DNA of 64,000 bases, from positions 101,861-165,860 of the forward strand of contig NW_027473719.1 of assembly GCF_050947335.1 (NCBI RefSeq). Reading direction: 5' to 3'. Origin of the DNA: Megachile rotundata. Its lineage: Eukaryota; Arthropoda; Insecta; Hymenoptera; Megachilidae. Position 1 is the stretch's first letter; the number at the start of each line of letters is the position of its first letter. Positions 1-11,675 of the stretch are shown one piece after another. The notes below the pieces were generated by a model that saw nothing but the letters and a program-made list of their open reading frames with translations, was not told the DNA's origin and searched no databases. A program made the position numbers and the translations under genes.

Positions 1-83
1 ATCATAAAAGCATAATATGGCTAATAATATGAGTTAGATTGATAATAATAAGAGTAATGAGTATAGTAATTGTCGTCCTATCG
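1..83 (+). repeat. Representative monomer and its variable sites
   Basis: This is the first complete monomer; it carries A instead of the usual T at position 7. Two blocks vary little: roughly 11-45 (CATAATATGG, then CTAATAATATGAGTTAG, then ATTGATAA) and 61-74 (GTATAGTAATTG, then TC). Variation concentrates at position 1 (A or G), 8-10 (AAG, AAC, ATG, CTG, GAG, GTG or ACG), 21 (C or T), 28-29, 46-60 (including TAATAAGAG versus CAGTGAGTG, and ATGAG versus ATAAG), 75-78 (GTCC, GTTC, GTTA, ATCC, ATTC or GTGT) and 83 (G or T). Combinations of these define recurrent monomer classes. Most monomers contain ATCGATC across the boundary, giving a ClaI and a Sau3AI site per unit; the class beginning GTCAT loses both. 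Confidence 0.93.
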
Positions 84-869
84 ATCATATAAGCATAATA
101 TGGCTAATAAAATGTGTTAGATTGATAATAATAAGTGTAATAAGTATAGTAATTGTCGTTCTATCGGTCATATAACCATAATATGGCTAATAATATGAGT
201 TAGATTGATAACAGTGAGTGTAATAAGTTTAGTAATTGTCGTTATATCGATCATATAAGCATAATATGGCTAATAATATGAGTTAGATTGATAACAATGA
301 GATTAATAAGTATAGTAATTGTCGTTCTATCGATCATATAAGCATAATATGGCTAATAATATGACTTAGAATGATAATAATAAGAGTAATAAGTATAGTA
401 ATTGTCGTTCTATCGATCATATAAGCATAATATGGCTAATAATATGAGTTAGATTGATAATAATAAGAGTAATGAGTATTGTAATTGTCGTTCTATCGAT
501 CATATAAGCATAATATGGCTAATAATATGAGTTAGATTGATAATAATAAGAGTAATAAGTATAGTAATTGTCCTTCTATCGGTCATATAACCAAAATATG
601 GCTAATAATATGAGTTAGATTGATAACAGTGAGTGTGATAAGAATAGTAATTGTCGTTCTATCGATCATATAAGCATAATATGGCTAATAATATGAGTTA
701 GATTGATAATAGTAAAAGTAGTAAGTATAGTACTTGTCGTTCTATCAATCATATAAGCACAATATGGCTAATAATATGAGTTAGATTGATAATAGTAAGA
801 GGATTGAGTATAGTAATTGTCGTCCTATCGATCATAAAAGCATAATATGGCTAATAATATGAGTTAGAT
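1..869 (+). repeat. Block repeated at 7,722-8,590 and 12,702-13,570
   Basis: The order of monomer variants here, beginning with ATCATAAAAG and including the AAAATGTG monomer, the GATTGATAACAATGA monomer and the AGTAAAAGTAGTAAG monomer, is the same as that starting at 7,722 and again at 12,702. A few substitutions separate them, for example T at 303 where the other copies have G. The copies part near 870, where this one continues with AATGAGAGTAATAAG and the others with AATAAGATTAATAAG. The offset is 7,721 bp, which is 93 monomers plus the two one-base insertions at 3,341 and 6,081. Confidence 0.85.
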
Positions 870-1340
870 TGATAATAATGAGAGTAATAAGTATAGTCAT
901 TGTCGTTCTATCGGTCACATAACCATAATATGGCTAATAATATGAGTTAGATTGATAACAGTGATTGTGATAAGTATAGTAATTGTCGTTATATCGATCA
1001 TATAAGCATAATATGGCTAATAATATGAGTTAGATTGATAATAATAAGAGTAATGAGTATAGTAATTGTCATCCTATCGATCATATATGCATAATATGGC
1101 TAATAATATGAGTTAGATTGATAAGAATAAGAGTGAAAAGTATAGTAATTGTCGTTCTATCTATCATATCTGCATAATATGGTTAATAATATGAGTTAGA
1201 TTGATAATAGTGAGTGTAATAAGCATAGTAATTGTCGTTCTATCTATCATATCTGCATAATATGGTTAATGATATGAGTTAGATTGATAATAGTGAGTGT
1301 AATAAGCATAGTAATTGTCGTTCTATCGATCATATACGCA
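870..1340 (+). repeat. Recurrent cassette with CAGTGATTGTGATAAG monomer
   Basis: The ordered series is: a GTCACATAACC monomer with CAGTGATTGTGATAAG, a GTCATCC monomer, an ATATATGC monomer with AAGAATAAGAGTGAAAAG, then two ATATCTGC monomers with GGTTAAT, the second reading GGTTAATGATATG, and then ATATACGC. The same order recurs near 11,250-11,670, 16,230-16,650 and 17,390-17,860. Shorter versions with one ATATCTGC monomer lie near 20,450-20,850 and 37,800-38,190. This makes it one of the most widely copied cassettes in the first 40 kb. No coding or regulatory signal is visible in it. Confidence 0.8.
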
Positions 1341-1411
1341 TAATATGGCTAATAATATGAGTTAGATTGATAATAATAAGAGTAATGAGTATAGTAATTG
1401 TCGTCCTATCG

Positions 1412-2407
1412 ATCATATAAGCATAATATGGCTAATAATATGAGTTAGATTGATAATAATAAGAGTAATAAGTATAGTAATTGTCGTTCTATCGGTCATA
1501 TAACCATAATATGGCTAATAATATGAGTTAGATTGATAACAGTGAGTGTAATAAGTATAGTAATTGTCGTTATATCGATCATATAAGCATAATATGGCTA
1601 ATAATATGAGTTAGATTGATAATAATAAAAGTAATGAGTATAGTAATTGTCATCCTATCGATCATATATGCATAATATGGCTAATAATATGAGTTAGATT
1701 GATAAGAATAACAGTAAAAAGTATAGTAATTGTCGTTCTATCTATCATATCTGCATAATATGGTTAATAATATGAGTTAGATTGATAATAGTGAGTGTAA
1801 TAAGCATAGTAATTGTCGTTCTATGGATCATATAAGCATAATATGGCTAATAACATGAGTTAGATTGATAATAATAAGAGTAATGAGTATAGTAATTGTC
1901 GTCCTATCGATCATATAAGCATTATATGGCTAATAATATGAGTTAGATTGATAACAATGAGAGTAATAAGTATAGTAATTGTCGTTCTATCGGTCACATA
2001 ACCATAATATGGCTAATAATATGAGTTAGATTGATAATAAAGAGAGTAATAAGTATAGTAATTGTCGTTATATCGATCATATAAGAATAATATGGCTAAT
2101 AATATGAGTTAGATTGATAATAATAAAAGTAATGAGTATAGTAATTGTCATCCTATCGATCATATATGCATAATATGGCTAATAATATGAGTTAGATTGA
2201 TAAGAATAACAGTAAAAAGTATAGTAATTGTCGTTCTATCTATCATATCTGCATAATATGGTTAATAATATGAGTTAGATTGATAATAGTGAGTGTAATA
2301 AGCATAGTAATTGTCGTTCTATGGATCATATAAGCATAATATGGCTAATAACATGAGTTAGATTGATAATAATAAGAGTAATGAGTATAGTAATTGTCGT
2401 CCTATCG
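1412..2407 (+). repeat. Two 498-bp hexamer higher-order units
   Basis: Units lie at 1,412-1,909 and 1,910-2,407, six monomers each. The last four monomers correspond one to one: AATAAAAGTAATGAG with CATCC; ATATATGC with AAGAATAACAGTAAAAAG; ATATCTGC with GGTTAAT and AGCATAG; and a monomer with AACATGAG that is preceded by the rare CTATGG junction (1,821 and 2,319, 498 bp apart). The first two monomers differ between the units: the second unit has CATTATATGG and AACAATGAG, then GTCAC and AAAGAGAG. Related six-monomer runs occur near 6,720-7,220, 9,830-10,320, 22,010-22,480 and 25,164-25,640. Confidence 0.85.
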
Positions 2408-2877
2408 ATCATATAAGCATAATATGGCTAATAATATGAGTTAGATTGATAATAATAAGAGTAATAAGTATAGTAATTGTCGTTCTATCGGTCATATAAC
2501 CATAATATGGCTAATAATATGAGTTAGATTGATAACAGTGAGTGTAATAAGTATAGTAATTGTCGTTATATCGATCATATAAGCATAATATGGCTAATAA
2601 TATGAGTTAGATTGATAATAATAAGAGTGATGAGTATAGTAATTGTCATTCTATCGGTCATATAACCATAATATGGCTAATAATATGAGTTAGATTGATA
2701 ATAATAAGAGTAATAAGCATAGTAATTGTCATTCTATCGGTCATATAACCATAATATGGCTAATAATATGAGTTAGATTGATAATAATGAGAGTAATAAG
2801 TATAGTAATTGTCGTTCTATCGGTCACATAACCATAATATGGCTAATAATATGAGTTAGATTGATAATAAAGAGAGT

Positions 2878-3480
2878 AATAAGTATTGTAATTGTCGTTA
2901 TATCGATCACATAAGCATAATATGGCTAATAATATGAGTAAGATTGATAATAATAAGAGTAATGAGTATAGTAATTGTCGTCCTATCGATCATATAAGCA
3001 TTATATGGCTAATAATATGAGTTAGATTGATGAGAATAAGAGTAATAAGTATAGTAATTGTCGTTCTATCGATCATATGTGCATAATATGGTTAATAATA
3101 TGAGTTAGATTGATAATAGTGAGTGTAATAAGCATAGTAATTGTCGTTCTATCGATCATATAAGCATAATATGGCTCATGATATGAGTTAGATTTATAAT
3201 AATAAGAGTAATGAGTATAGTAATTGTCGTCCTATCGATCATATAAGCGTAATATGGCTAATAATATGAGTTAGATTGATAATAATAAGAGTAATAAGTA
3301 TAGTAATTGTCGTTCTATCGGTCATATAACCATAATATGGTTAAATAATATGAGTTAGATTGATAACAGTGAGTGTAATAAGTATAGTAATTGTCGTTCT
3401 ATCGATCATATAAGCATAATATGGATAATAATATGAGTTAGATTGATAATAATAAGATTAATAAGTATAGTAACTGTCGT
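2878..3480 (+). repeat. About 600-bp duplication, partner at 5,618-6,220
   Basis: Starting at AAGTATTGTAATTG, the same series of monomers appears here and 2,740 bp downstream (33 monomers plus one inserted base). It includes GAGTAAGATTG, CATTATATGG with GATGAGAATAAG, ATATGTGC with GGTTAAT, GGCTCATGATATG with GATTTATAAT, AAGCGTAATATGG and the 84-bp GGTTAAAT monomer. Differences are few, for example ATATGGATAAT near 3,422 against ATATGGCTAAT. The cassette recurs in whole or part near 8,700, 13,680, 19,150, 21,800, 24,040, 29,740, 36,250, 39,490, 44,280, 57,640 and 61,460. Confidence 0.85.
3341..3347 (+). repeat. Single-base insertion variant (84-bp monomer), 13 copies
   Basis: GGTTAAATAAT replaces GGTTAATAAT, adding one A. 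The inserted TTAAAT starts at 3,341, 6,081, 19,445, 24,341, 36,543, 39,780, 40,860, 44,679, 46,174, 48,084, 58,045, 61,864 and 63,359. It always sits in a GTCATATAACC-class monomer that follows a monomer ending CGTTCTATCG. All spacings are whole multiples of 83 bp after correction for the indels themselves. The shared context points to one mutation spread by block amplification. Confidence 0.93.
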
Positions 3481-3570
3481 TCTATCGATCATATCTGCAT
3501 AATATGGCTAATAATATGAGTTAAATTGATAATAATAAGAGTAATGAGTATAGTAATTGTCGTCCTATCG

Positions 3571-3985
3571 ATCATATATGCATAATATGGCTAATAACAT
3601 GAGTTAGATTGATAATAATAAGAGTAATGAGTATAGTAATTGTCGTCCTATCGATCATATAAGCATTATATGGCTAATAATATGAGTTAGATTGATAATA
3701 ATAAGAGTAATGAGTATAGTAATTGTCGTCCTATCGATCATATAAGCATTATATGGCTAATAATATGAGTTAGATTGATAATAATAAGAGTAATGAGTAT
3801 AGTAATTGTCGTCCTATCGATCATATATGCATAATATGGCTAATAACATGAGTTAGATTGATAATAATAAGAGTAATGAGTATAGTAATTGTCGTCCTAT
3901 CGATCATATAAGCATTATATGGCTAATAATATGAGTTAGATTGATAATAATAAGAGTAATGAGTATAGTAATTGTCGTCCTATCG
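3571..3985 (+). repeat. Homogeneous run of five near-identical monomers
   Basis: Monomers start at 3,571, 3,654, 3,737, 3,820 and 3,903. All share the same second half (AATAATAAGAGTAATGAG and GTCGTCC). They fall into only two types, ATATATGC with AACATGAG (3,571 and 3,820) and CATTATATGG (the other three). The ATATATGC type recurs at a 249-bp trimer distance. The same pair of types appears once more just after 4,650. This looks like a small, recent local amplification. Confidence 0.8.
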
Positions 3986-5617
3986 ATCATATAACCATAA
4001 TATGGCTAATAATATGAGTTAGATTGATAACAGTGAGTGTAATAAGTTTAGTAATTGTCGTTATATCGATCATATAAGCATAATATGGCTAATAATATGA
4101 GTTAGATTGATAATAATAAGAGTAATGAGTATTGTAATTGTCGTTCTATCGATCATATAAGCATAATATGGCTAATCATATGAGTTAGATTGATAATAGT
4201 AAAAGTAGTAAGTATAGTACTTGTCGTTCTATCGATCATATAAGCACAATATGGCTAATAATATGAGTTAGATTGATAATAGTAAGAGTAATGAGTATAG
4301 TAATTGTCGTCCTATCGATCATAAAAGCATAATATGGCTAATAATATAAGTTAGATTGATAATAATAAGAGTAATAAGTATAGTACTTGCCGTTCTATCG
4401 GTCATATAACCATAATATGGCTAATAATATGAGTTAGATTGATAATAATAATATTAATAACTATAGTAACTGTCGTTCTACGGATCATATAAGCATAATA
4501 TGGCTAATAATATGAGTTAGATTGATAATAAAAAGAGTAATAAGTATAGTAATTGTCGTTCTATCGATCATATCTGCATAATATGGCTAATAATATGAGT
4601 TAAATTGATAATAATAAGAGTAATGAGTATAGTAATTGTCGTCCTATCGATCATATATGCATAATATGGCTAATAACATGAGTTAGATTGATAATAATAA
4701 GAGTAATGAGTATAGTAATTGTCGTCCTATCGATCATATAAGCATTATATGGCTAATAATATGAGTTAGATTGATAATAATAAGAGTAATGAGTATAGTA
4801 ATTGTCGTCCTATCGATCATATAACCATAATATGGCTAATAATATGAGTTAGATTGATAACAGTGAGTGTAATAAGTTTAGTAATTGTCGTTATATCGAT
4901 CATATAAGCATAATATGGCTAATAATATGAGTTAGATTGATAATAATATGAGTAATGAGTACAGTAATTGTCGTTCTATCGATCATATAAGCATAATATG
5001 GCTAATAATATGAGTTAGATTGATAATAATAAGAGTAATAAGCATAGTAATTGTCATTCTATCGGCCATATAACCATAATATGGCTAATAATATGAGTTA
5101 GATTGATAATAATGAGAGTAATAAGTATAGTAATTGTCGTTCTATCGATCATATAAACATAATATGGCTAATAATATGAGTTAGATTGATAACAATGAGA
5201 GTAATAAGTATAGTAATTGTCCTTCTATCGGTCATATAACCAAAATATGGCTAATAATATGAGTTAGATTGATAACAGTGAGTGTAATAAGAATAGTAAT
5301 TGTCGTTCTATCGATCATATAAGCATAATATGGCTAATAATATGAGTTAGATTGATAATAGTAAAAGTAGTAAGTATAGTACTTGTCGTTCTATCGATCA
5401 TATAAGCACAATATGGCTAATAATATGAGTTAGATTGATAATAGTAAGAGGATTGAGTATAGTAATTGTCGTCCTATCGATCATAAAAGCATAATATGGC
5501 TAATAATATGAGTTAGATTGATAATAATAAGATTAATAAGTATAGTACTTGCCGTTCTATCGGTCATATAACCATAATATGGCTAATAATATGAGTTAGA
5601 TTGATAACAGTGAGTGT
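3986..5617 (+). repeat. Mixed block; 3' half matches the 18.3-19.1 kb region
   Basis: Monomers at 3,986 and about 4,817 are unusual in joining position 1 A with ATAACC; elsewhere ATAACC almost always follows G at position 1. From about 4,840 to 5,660 the order (GTTTAG, GAGTACAG, AGCATAG with CATTC and GGCCAT, ATAAACATAAT, CCTTC with CCAAAATATGG, AAGAATAG, AGTAAAAGTAGTAAG, AGAGGATTGAG, GATTAATAAG with ACTTGCCG) equals that from about 18,290 to 19,110. The GAGTACAG markers lie at 4,957 and 18,404, 162 monomers plus one inserted base apart. Confidence 0.8.
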
Positions 5618-6695
5618 AATAAGTATTGTAATTGTCGTTATATCGATCATATAAGCATAATATGGCTAATAATATGAGTAAGATTGATAATAATAAGAGT
5701 AATGAGTATAGTAATTGTCGTCCTATCGATCATATAAGCATTATATGGCTAATAATATGAGTTAGATTGATGAGAATAAGAGTAATAAGTATAGTAATTG
5801 TCGTTCTATCGATCATATGTGCATAATATGGTTAATAATATGAGTTAGATTGATAATAGTGAGTGTAATAAGCATAGTAATTGTCGTTCTATCGATCATA
5901 TAAGCATAATATGGCTCATGATATGAGTTAGATTTATAATAATAAGAGTAATGAGTATAGTAATTGTCGTCCTATCGATCATATAAGCGTAATATGGCTA
6001 ATAATATGAGTTAGATTGATAATAATAAGAGTAATAAGTATAGTAATTGTCGTTCTATCGGTCATATAACCATAATATGGTTAAATAATATGAGTTAGAT
6101 TGATAACAGTGAGTGTAATAAGTATAGTAATTGTCGTTCTATCGATCATATAAGCATAATATGGCTAATAATATGAGTTAGATTGATAATAATAAGATTA
6201 ATAAGTATAGTAACTGTCGTTCTACGGATCATATAAGCATAATATGGCTAATAATTTGAGTTAGAATGATAATAATAAGAGTAATGAGTATAGTAATTGT
6301 CGTCCTATCGATCGTATAAGCATAATATGGCTAATAATATGAGTTAGATTGATAATGATAAGAGTAATGAGTATAGTAATTGTCCTTCTATCGGTCATAT
6401 AACCAAAATATGGCTAATAATATGAGTTAGATTGATAACAGTGAGTGTGATAAGAATAGTAATTGTCGTTCTATCGATCATATAAGCATAATATGGCTAA
6501 TAATATGAGTTAGATTGATAAGAATAAGAGTAAAAAGTATAGTAATTGTCGTTCTATCTATCATATCTGCATAATATGGTTAATAATATGAGTTAGATTG
6601 ATAATAGTGAGTGTAATAAGCATAGTAATTGTCGTTCTATCGATCATACAAGCATAATATGGCTAATAATATGAGTTAGATTGATAATAATAAGA

Positions 6696-9600
6696 GTAAT
6701 GAGTATAGTAATTGTCGTCCTATCGATCATATAAGCATAATATGGCTAATAATATGAGTTAGATTGATAATAATAAGAGTAATAAGTAGAGTAATTGTCG
6801 TTCTATCGGTCATATAACCATAATATGGCTAATAATATGAGATAGATTGATAACAGTGAGTGTAATAAGTATAGTAATTGTCGTTATATCGATCATATAA
6901 GCATAATATGGCTAATAATATGAGTTAGATTGATAATAATAAAAGTAATGAGTATAGTAATTGTCATCCTATCGATCATATATGCATAATATGGCTAATA
7001 ATATGAGTTAGATTGATAAGAATAACAGTAAAAGGTATAGTAATTGTCGTTCTATCTATCATATCTGCATAATATGGTTAATAATATGAGTTAGATTGAT
7101 AATAGTGAGTGTAATAAGCATAGTAATTGACGTTCTATCGATCATATAAGCATAATATGGCTAATAACATGAGTTAGATTGATAATAATATGAGTAATGA
7201 GTATAGTAATTGTCGTTCTATCGATCATATAAGCATAATATGGCTAATAATATGAGTTAGATTGATAATAATAAGATTAATAAGTATAGTAACTGTCGTT
7301 CTACGGATCATATAAGCATAATATGGCTAATAATTTGAGTTAGAATGATAATAATAAGAGTAATGAGTATAGTAATTGTCGTCCTATCGATCGTATAAGC
7401 ATAATATGGCTAATAATATGAGTTAGATTGATAATGATAAGAGTAATGAGTATAGTAATTGTCCTTCTATCGGTCATATAACCAAAATATGGCTAATAAT
7501 ATGAGTTAGATTGATAACAGTGAGTGTGATAAGAATAGTAATTGTCGTTCTATCGATCATATAAGCATAATATGGCTAATAATATGAGTTAGATTGATAA
7601 TAGTAAAAGTAGTAAGTATAGTACTTGTCGTTCTGTCGATCATATAAGCACAATATGGCTAATAATATGAGTTAGACTGATAATAGTAAGAGGATTGAGT
7701 ATAGTAATTGTCGTCGTATCGATCATAAAAGCATAATATGGCTAATAATATGAGTTAGATTGATAATAATAAGAGTAATGAGTATAGTAATTGTCGTCCT
7801 ATCGATCATATAAGCATAATATGGCTAATAAAATGTGTTAGATTGATAATAATAAGTGTAATAAGTATAGTAATTGTCGTTCTATCGGTCATATAACCAT
7901 AATATGGCTAATAATATGAGTTAGATTGATAACAGTGAGTGTAATAAGTTTAGTAATTGTCGTTATATCGATCATATAAGCATAATATGGCTAATAATAT
8001 GAGTTAGATTGATAACAATGAGAGTAATAAGTATAGTAATTGTCGTTCTATCGATCATATAAGCATAATATGGCTAATAATATGACTTAGAATGATAATA
8101 ATAAGAGTAATAAGTATAGTAATTGTCGTTCTATTGATCATATAAGCATAATATGGCTAATAATATGAGTTAGATTGATAATAATAAGAGTAATGAGTAT
8201 TGTAATTGTCGTTCTATAGATCATATAAGCATAATATGGCTAATAATATGAGTTAGATTGATAATAATAAGAGTAATAAGTATAGTAATTGTCCTTCTAT
8301 CGGTCATATAACCAAAATATGGCTAATAATATGAGTTAGATTGATAACAGTGAGTGTGATAAGAATAGTAATTGTCGTTCTATCGATCATATAAGCATAA
8401 TATGGCTAATAATATGAGTTAGATTGATAATAGTAAAAGTAGTAAGTATAGTACTTGTCGTTCTATTGATCATATAAGCACAATATGGCTAATAATATGA
8501 GTTAGATTGATAATAGTAAGAGGATTGAGTATAGTAATTGTCGTCCTATCGATCATAAAAGCATAATATGGCTAATAATATGAGTTAGATTGATAATAAT
8601 AAGATTAATAAGTATAGTACTTGCCGTTCTATCGGTCATATAACCATAATATGGCTAATAATATGAGTTAGATTGATAACAGTGAGAGTAATAAGTATTG
8701 TAATTGGCGTTATATCGATCATATAAGCATAATATGGCTAATAATATGAGTAAGATTGATAATAATAAGAGTAATGAGTATAGTAATTGTCGTCCTATCG
8801 ATCATATAAGCATTATATGGCTAATAATATGAGTTAGATTGATGAGAATAAGAGTAATAAGTATAGTAATTGTCGTACTATCGATCATATGTGCATAATA
8901 TGGTTAATAATATGAGTTAGATTGATAATAGTGAGTGTAATAAGCATAGTAATTGTCGCTCTATCGATCATATAAGCATAATATGGCTCATGATATGAGT
9001 TAGATTTATAATAATAAGAGTAATGAGTATAGTAATTGTCGTCCTATCGATCATATACGCGTAATATGACTAATAATATGAGTTAGATTGATAATAATAA
9101 GAGTAATAAGTATAGTAATTGTCGTTCTATCGGTCATATAACCATAATATGGCTAATATTATGAGTTAGATTGAAAACAGTGAGTGTAATAAGTATAGTA
9201 ATTGTCGTTATATCGATCATATAAGCATAATATGGCTAATAATATGAGTTAGATTGATAATAATAAGAGTGATGAGTATAGTAATTGTCATTCTATCGGT
9301 CATATAACCATAATATGGCTAATAATATGAGTTAGATTGATAATAATAAGAGTAATAAGCATAGTAATTGTCATTCTATCGGTCATATAACCATAATATG
9401 GCTAATAATATGAGTTAGATTGATAATAATGAGAGTAATAAGTATAGTAATTGTCGTTCTATCGGTCACATAACCATAATATGGCTAATAATATGAGTTA
9501 GATTGATAACAGTGATTGTGATAAGTATAGTAATTGTCGTTATATCGATCATATAAGCATAATATGGCTAATAATATGAGTTAGATTGATAATAATAAGA

Positions 9601-11675
9601 GTAATGAGTATAGTAATTGTCATCCTATCGATCATATATGCATAATATGGCTAATAATATGAGTTAGATTGATAAGAATAAGAGTGAAAAGTATAGTAAT
9701 TGTCGTTCTATCTATCATATCTGCATAATATGGTTAATAATATGAGTTAGATTGATAATAATAAGAGTAATGAGTATAGTAATTGTCGTCCTATCGATCA
9801 TATAAGCATAATATGGCTAATAATATGAGTTAGATTGATAATAATAAGAGTAATAAGTATAGTAATTGTCGTTCTATCGGTCATATAACCATAATATGGC
9901 TAATAATATGAGTTAGATTGATAACAGTGAGTGTAATAAGTATAGTAATTGTCGTTATATCGATCATATAAGCATAATATGGCTAATAATATGAGTTAGA
10001 TTGATAATAATAAAAGTAATGAGTATAGTAATTGTCATCCTATCGATCATATATGCATAATGTGGCTAATAATATGAGTTAGATTGATAAGAATAAGAGT
10101 AAAAAGTATAGTAATTGTCGTTCTATCTATCATATCTGCGTAATATGGTTAATAATATGAGTTAGATTGATAATAGTGAGTGTAATAAGCATAGTAATTG
10201 ACGTTCTATCGATCATATAAGCATAATATGGCTAATAACATGAGTTAGATTGATAATAATATGAGTAATGAGTATAGTAATTGTCGTCCTATCGATCATA
10301 TAAGCATAATATGGCTAATAATATGAGTTAGAATGATAATAATAAGAGTAATAAGTATAGTAATTGTCGTTCTATCGATCATATAAGCATAATATGGCTA
10401 ATAATATGAGTTAGATTGATAACAATGAGAGTAATACGTATAGTAATTGTCGTTCTATCGGTCACATAACCATAATATGGCTAATAATATGAGTTAGATT
10501 GATAATAAAGAGAGTAATAAGTATAGTAATTGTCGTTATATCGATCATATAAGAATAATATGGCTAATAATATGAGTTAGATTGATAATAATAAAAGTAA
10601 TGAGTATAGTAATTGTCATCCTATCGATCATATATGCATAATATGGCTAATAATATGAGTTAAATTGATAAGAATAACAGTAAAAAGTATAGTAATTGTC
10701 GTTCTATCTATCATATCTGCATAATATGGTTAATAATATGAGTTAGATTGATAATAGTGAGTGTAATAAGCATAGTAATTGTCGTTCTATTGATCATATA
10801 AGCATAATATGGCTAATAACATGAGTTAGATTGATAATAATAAGAGTAATGAGTATAGTAATTGTCGTCCTATCGATCATATAAGCATAATATGGCTAAT
10901 AATATGAGTTAGATTGATAATAATAAGAGTAATAAGTATAGTAATTGTCGTTCTATCGGTCATATAACCATAATATGGCTAATAATATGAGTTAGATTGA
11001 TAACAGTGAGTGTAATAAGTATAGTAATTGTCGTTATATCGATCATATAAGCATAATATGGCTAATAATATGAGTTAGATTGATAATAATAAGAGTGATG
11101 AGTATAGTAATTGTCATTCTATCGGTCATATAACCATAATATGGCTAATAATATGAGTTAGATTGATAATAATAAGAGTAATAAGCATAGTAATTGTCAT
11201 TCTATCGGTCATATAACCATAATATGGCTAATAATATGAGTTAGATTGATAATAATGAGAGTAATAAGTATAGTAATTGTCGTTCTATCGGTCACATAAC
11301 CATAATATGGCTAATAATATGAGTTAGATTGATAACAGTGATTGTGATAAGTATAGTAATTGTCGTTATATCGATCATATAAGCATAATATGGCTAATAA
11401 TATGAGTTAGATTGATAATAATAAGAGTAATGAGTATAGTAATTGTCATCCTATCGATCATATATGCATAATATGGCTAATAATATGAGTTAGATTGATA
11501 AGAATAAGAGTGAAAAGTATAGCAATTGTCGTTCTATCTATCATATCTGCATAATATGGTTAATAATATGAGTTAGATTGATAATAGTGAGTGTAATAAG
11601 CATAGTAATTGTCGTTCTATCTATCATATCTGCATAATATGGTTAATGATATGAGTTAGATTGATAATAGTGAGT
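6696..11675 (+). repeat. 60-monomer higher-order unit, copy 1 (4,980 bp)
   Basis: This is the first of two adjacent copies of a 4,980-bp unit, exactly 60 x 83. I compared it line by line with 11,676-16,655 and found one mismatch, G at 7,635 against A at 12,615. The left edge is sharp: at 6,695 the copies differ, from 6,696 they agree. Identity continues 60 bp past the second unit, to 11,735 against 16,715. Within the unit are private variants that confirm the pairing, such as AAGTAGAGTAAT, AAAGGTATAG, ATTGGCGTTA, ATACGCGTAATATGAC and GGCTAATATTATG. Confidence 0.95.
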
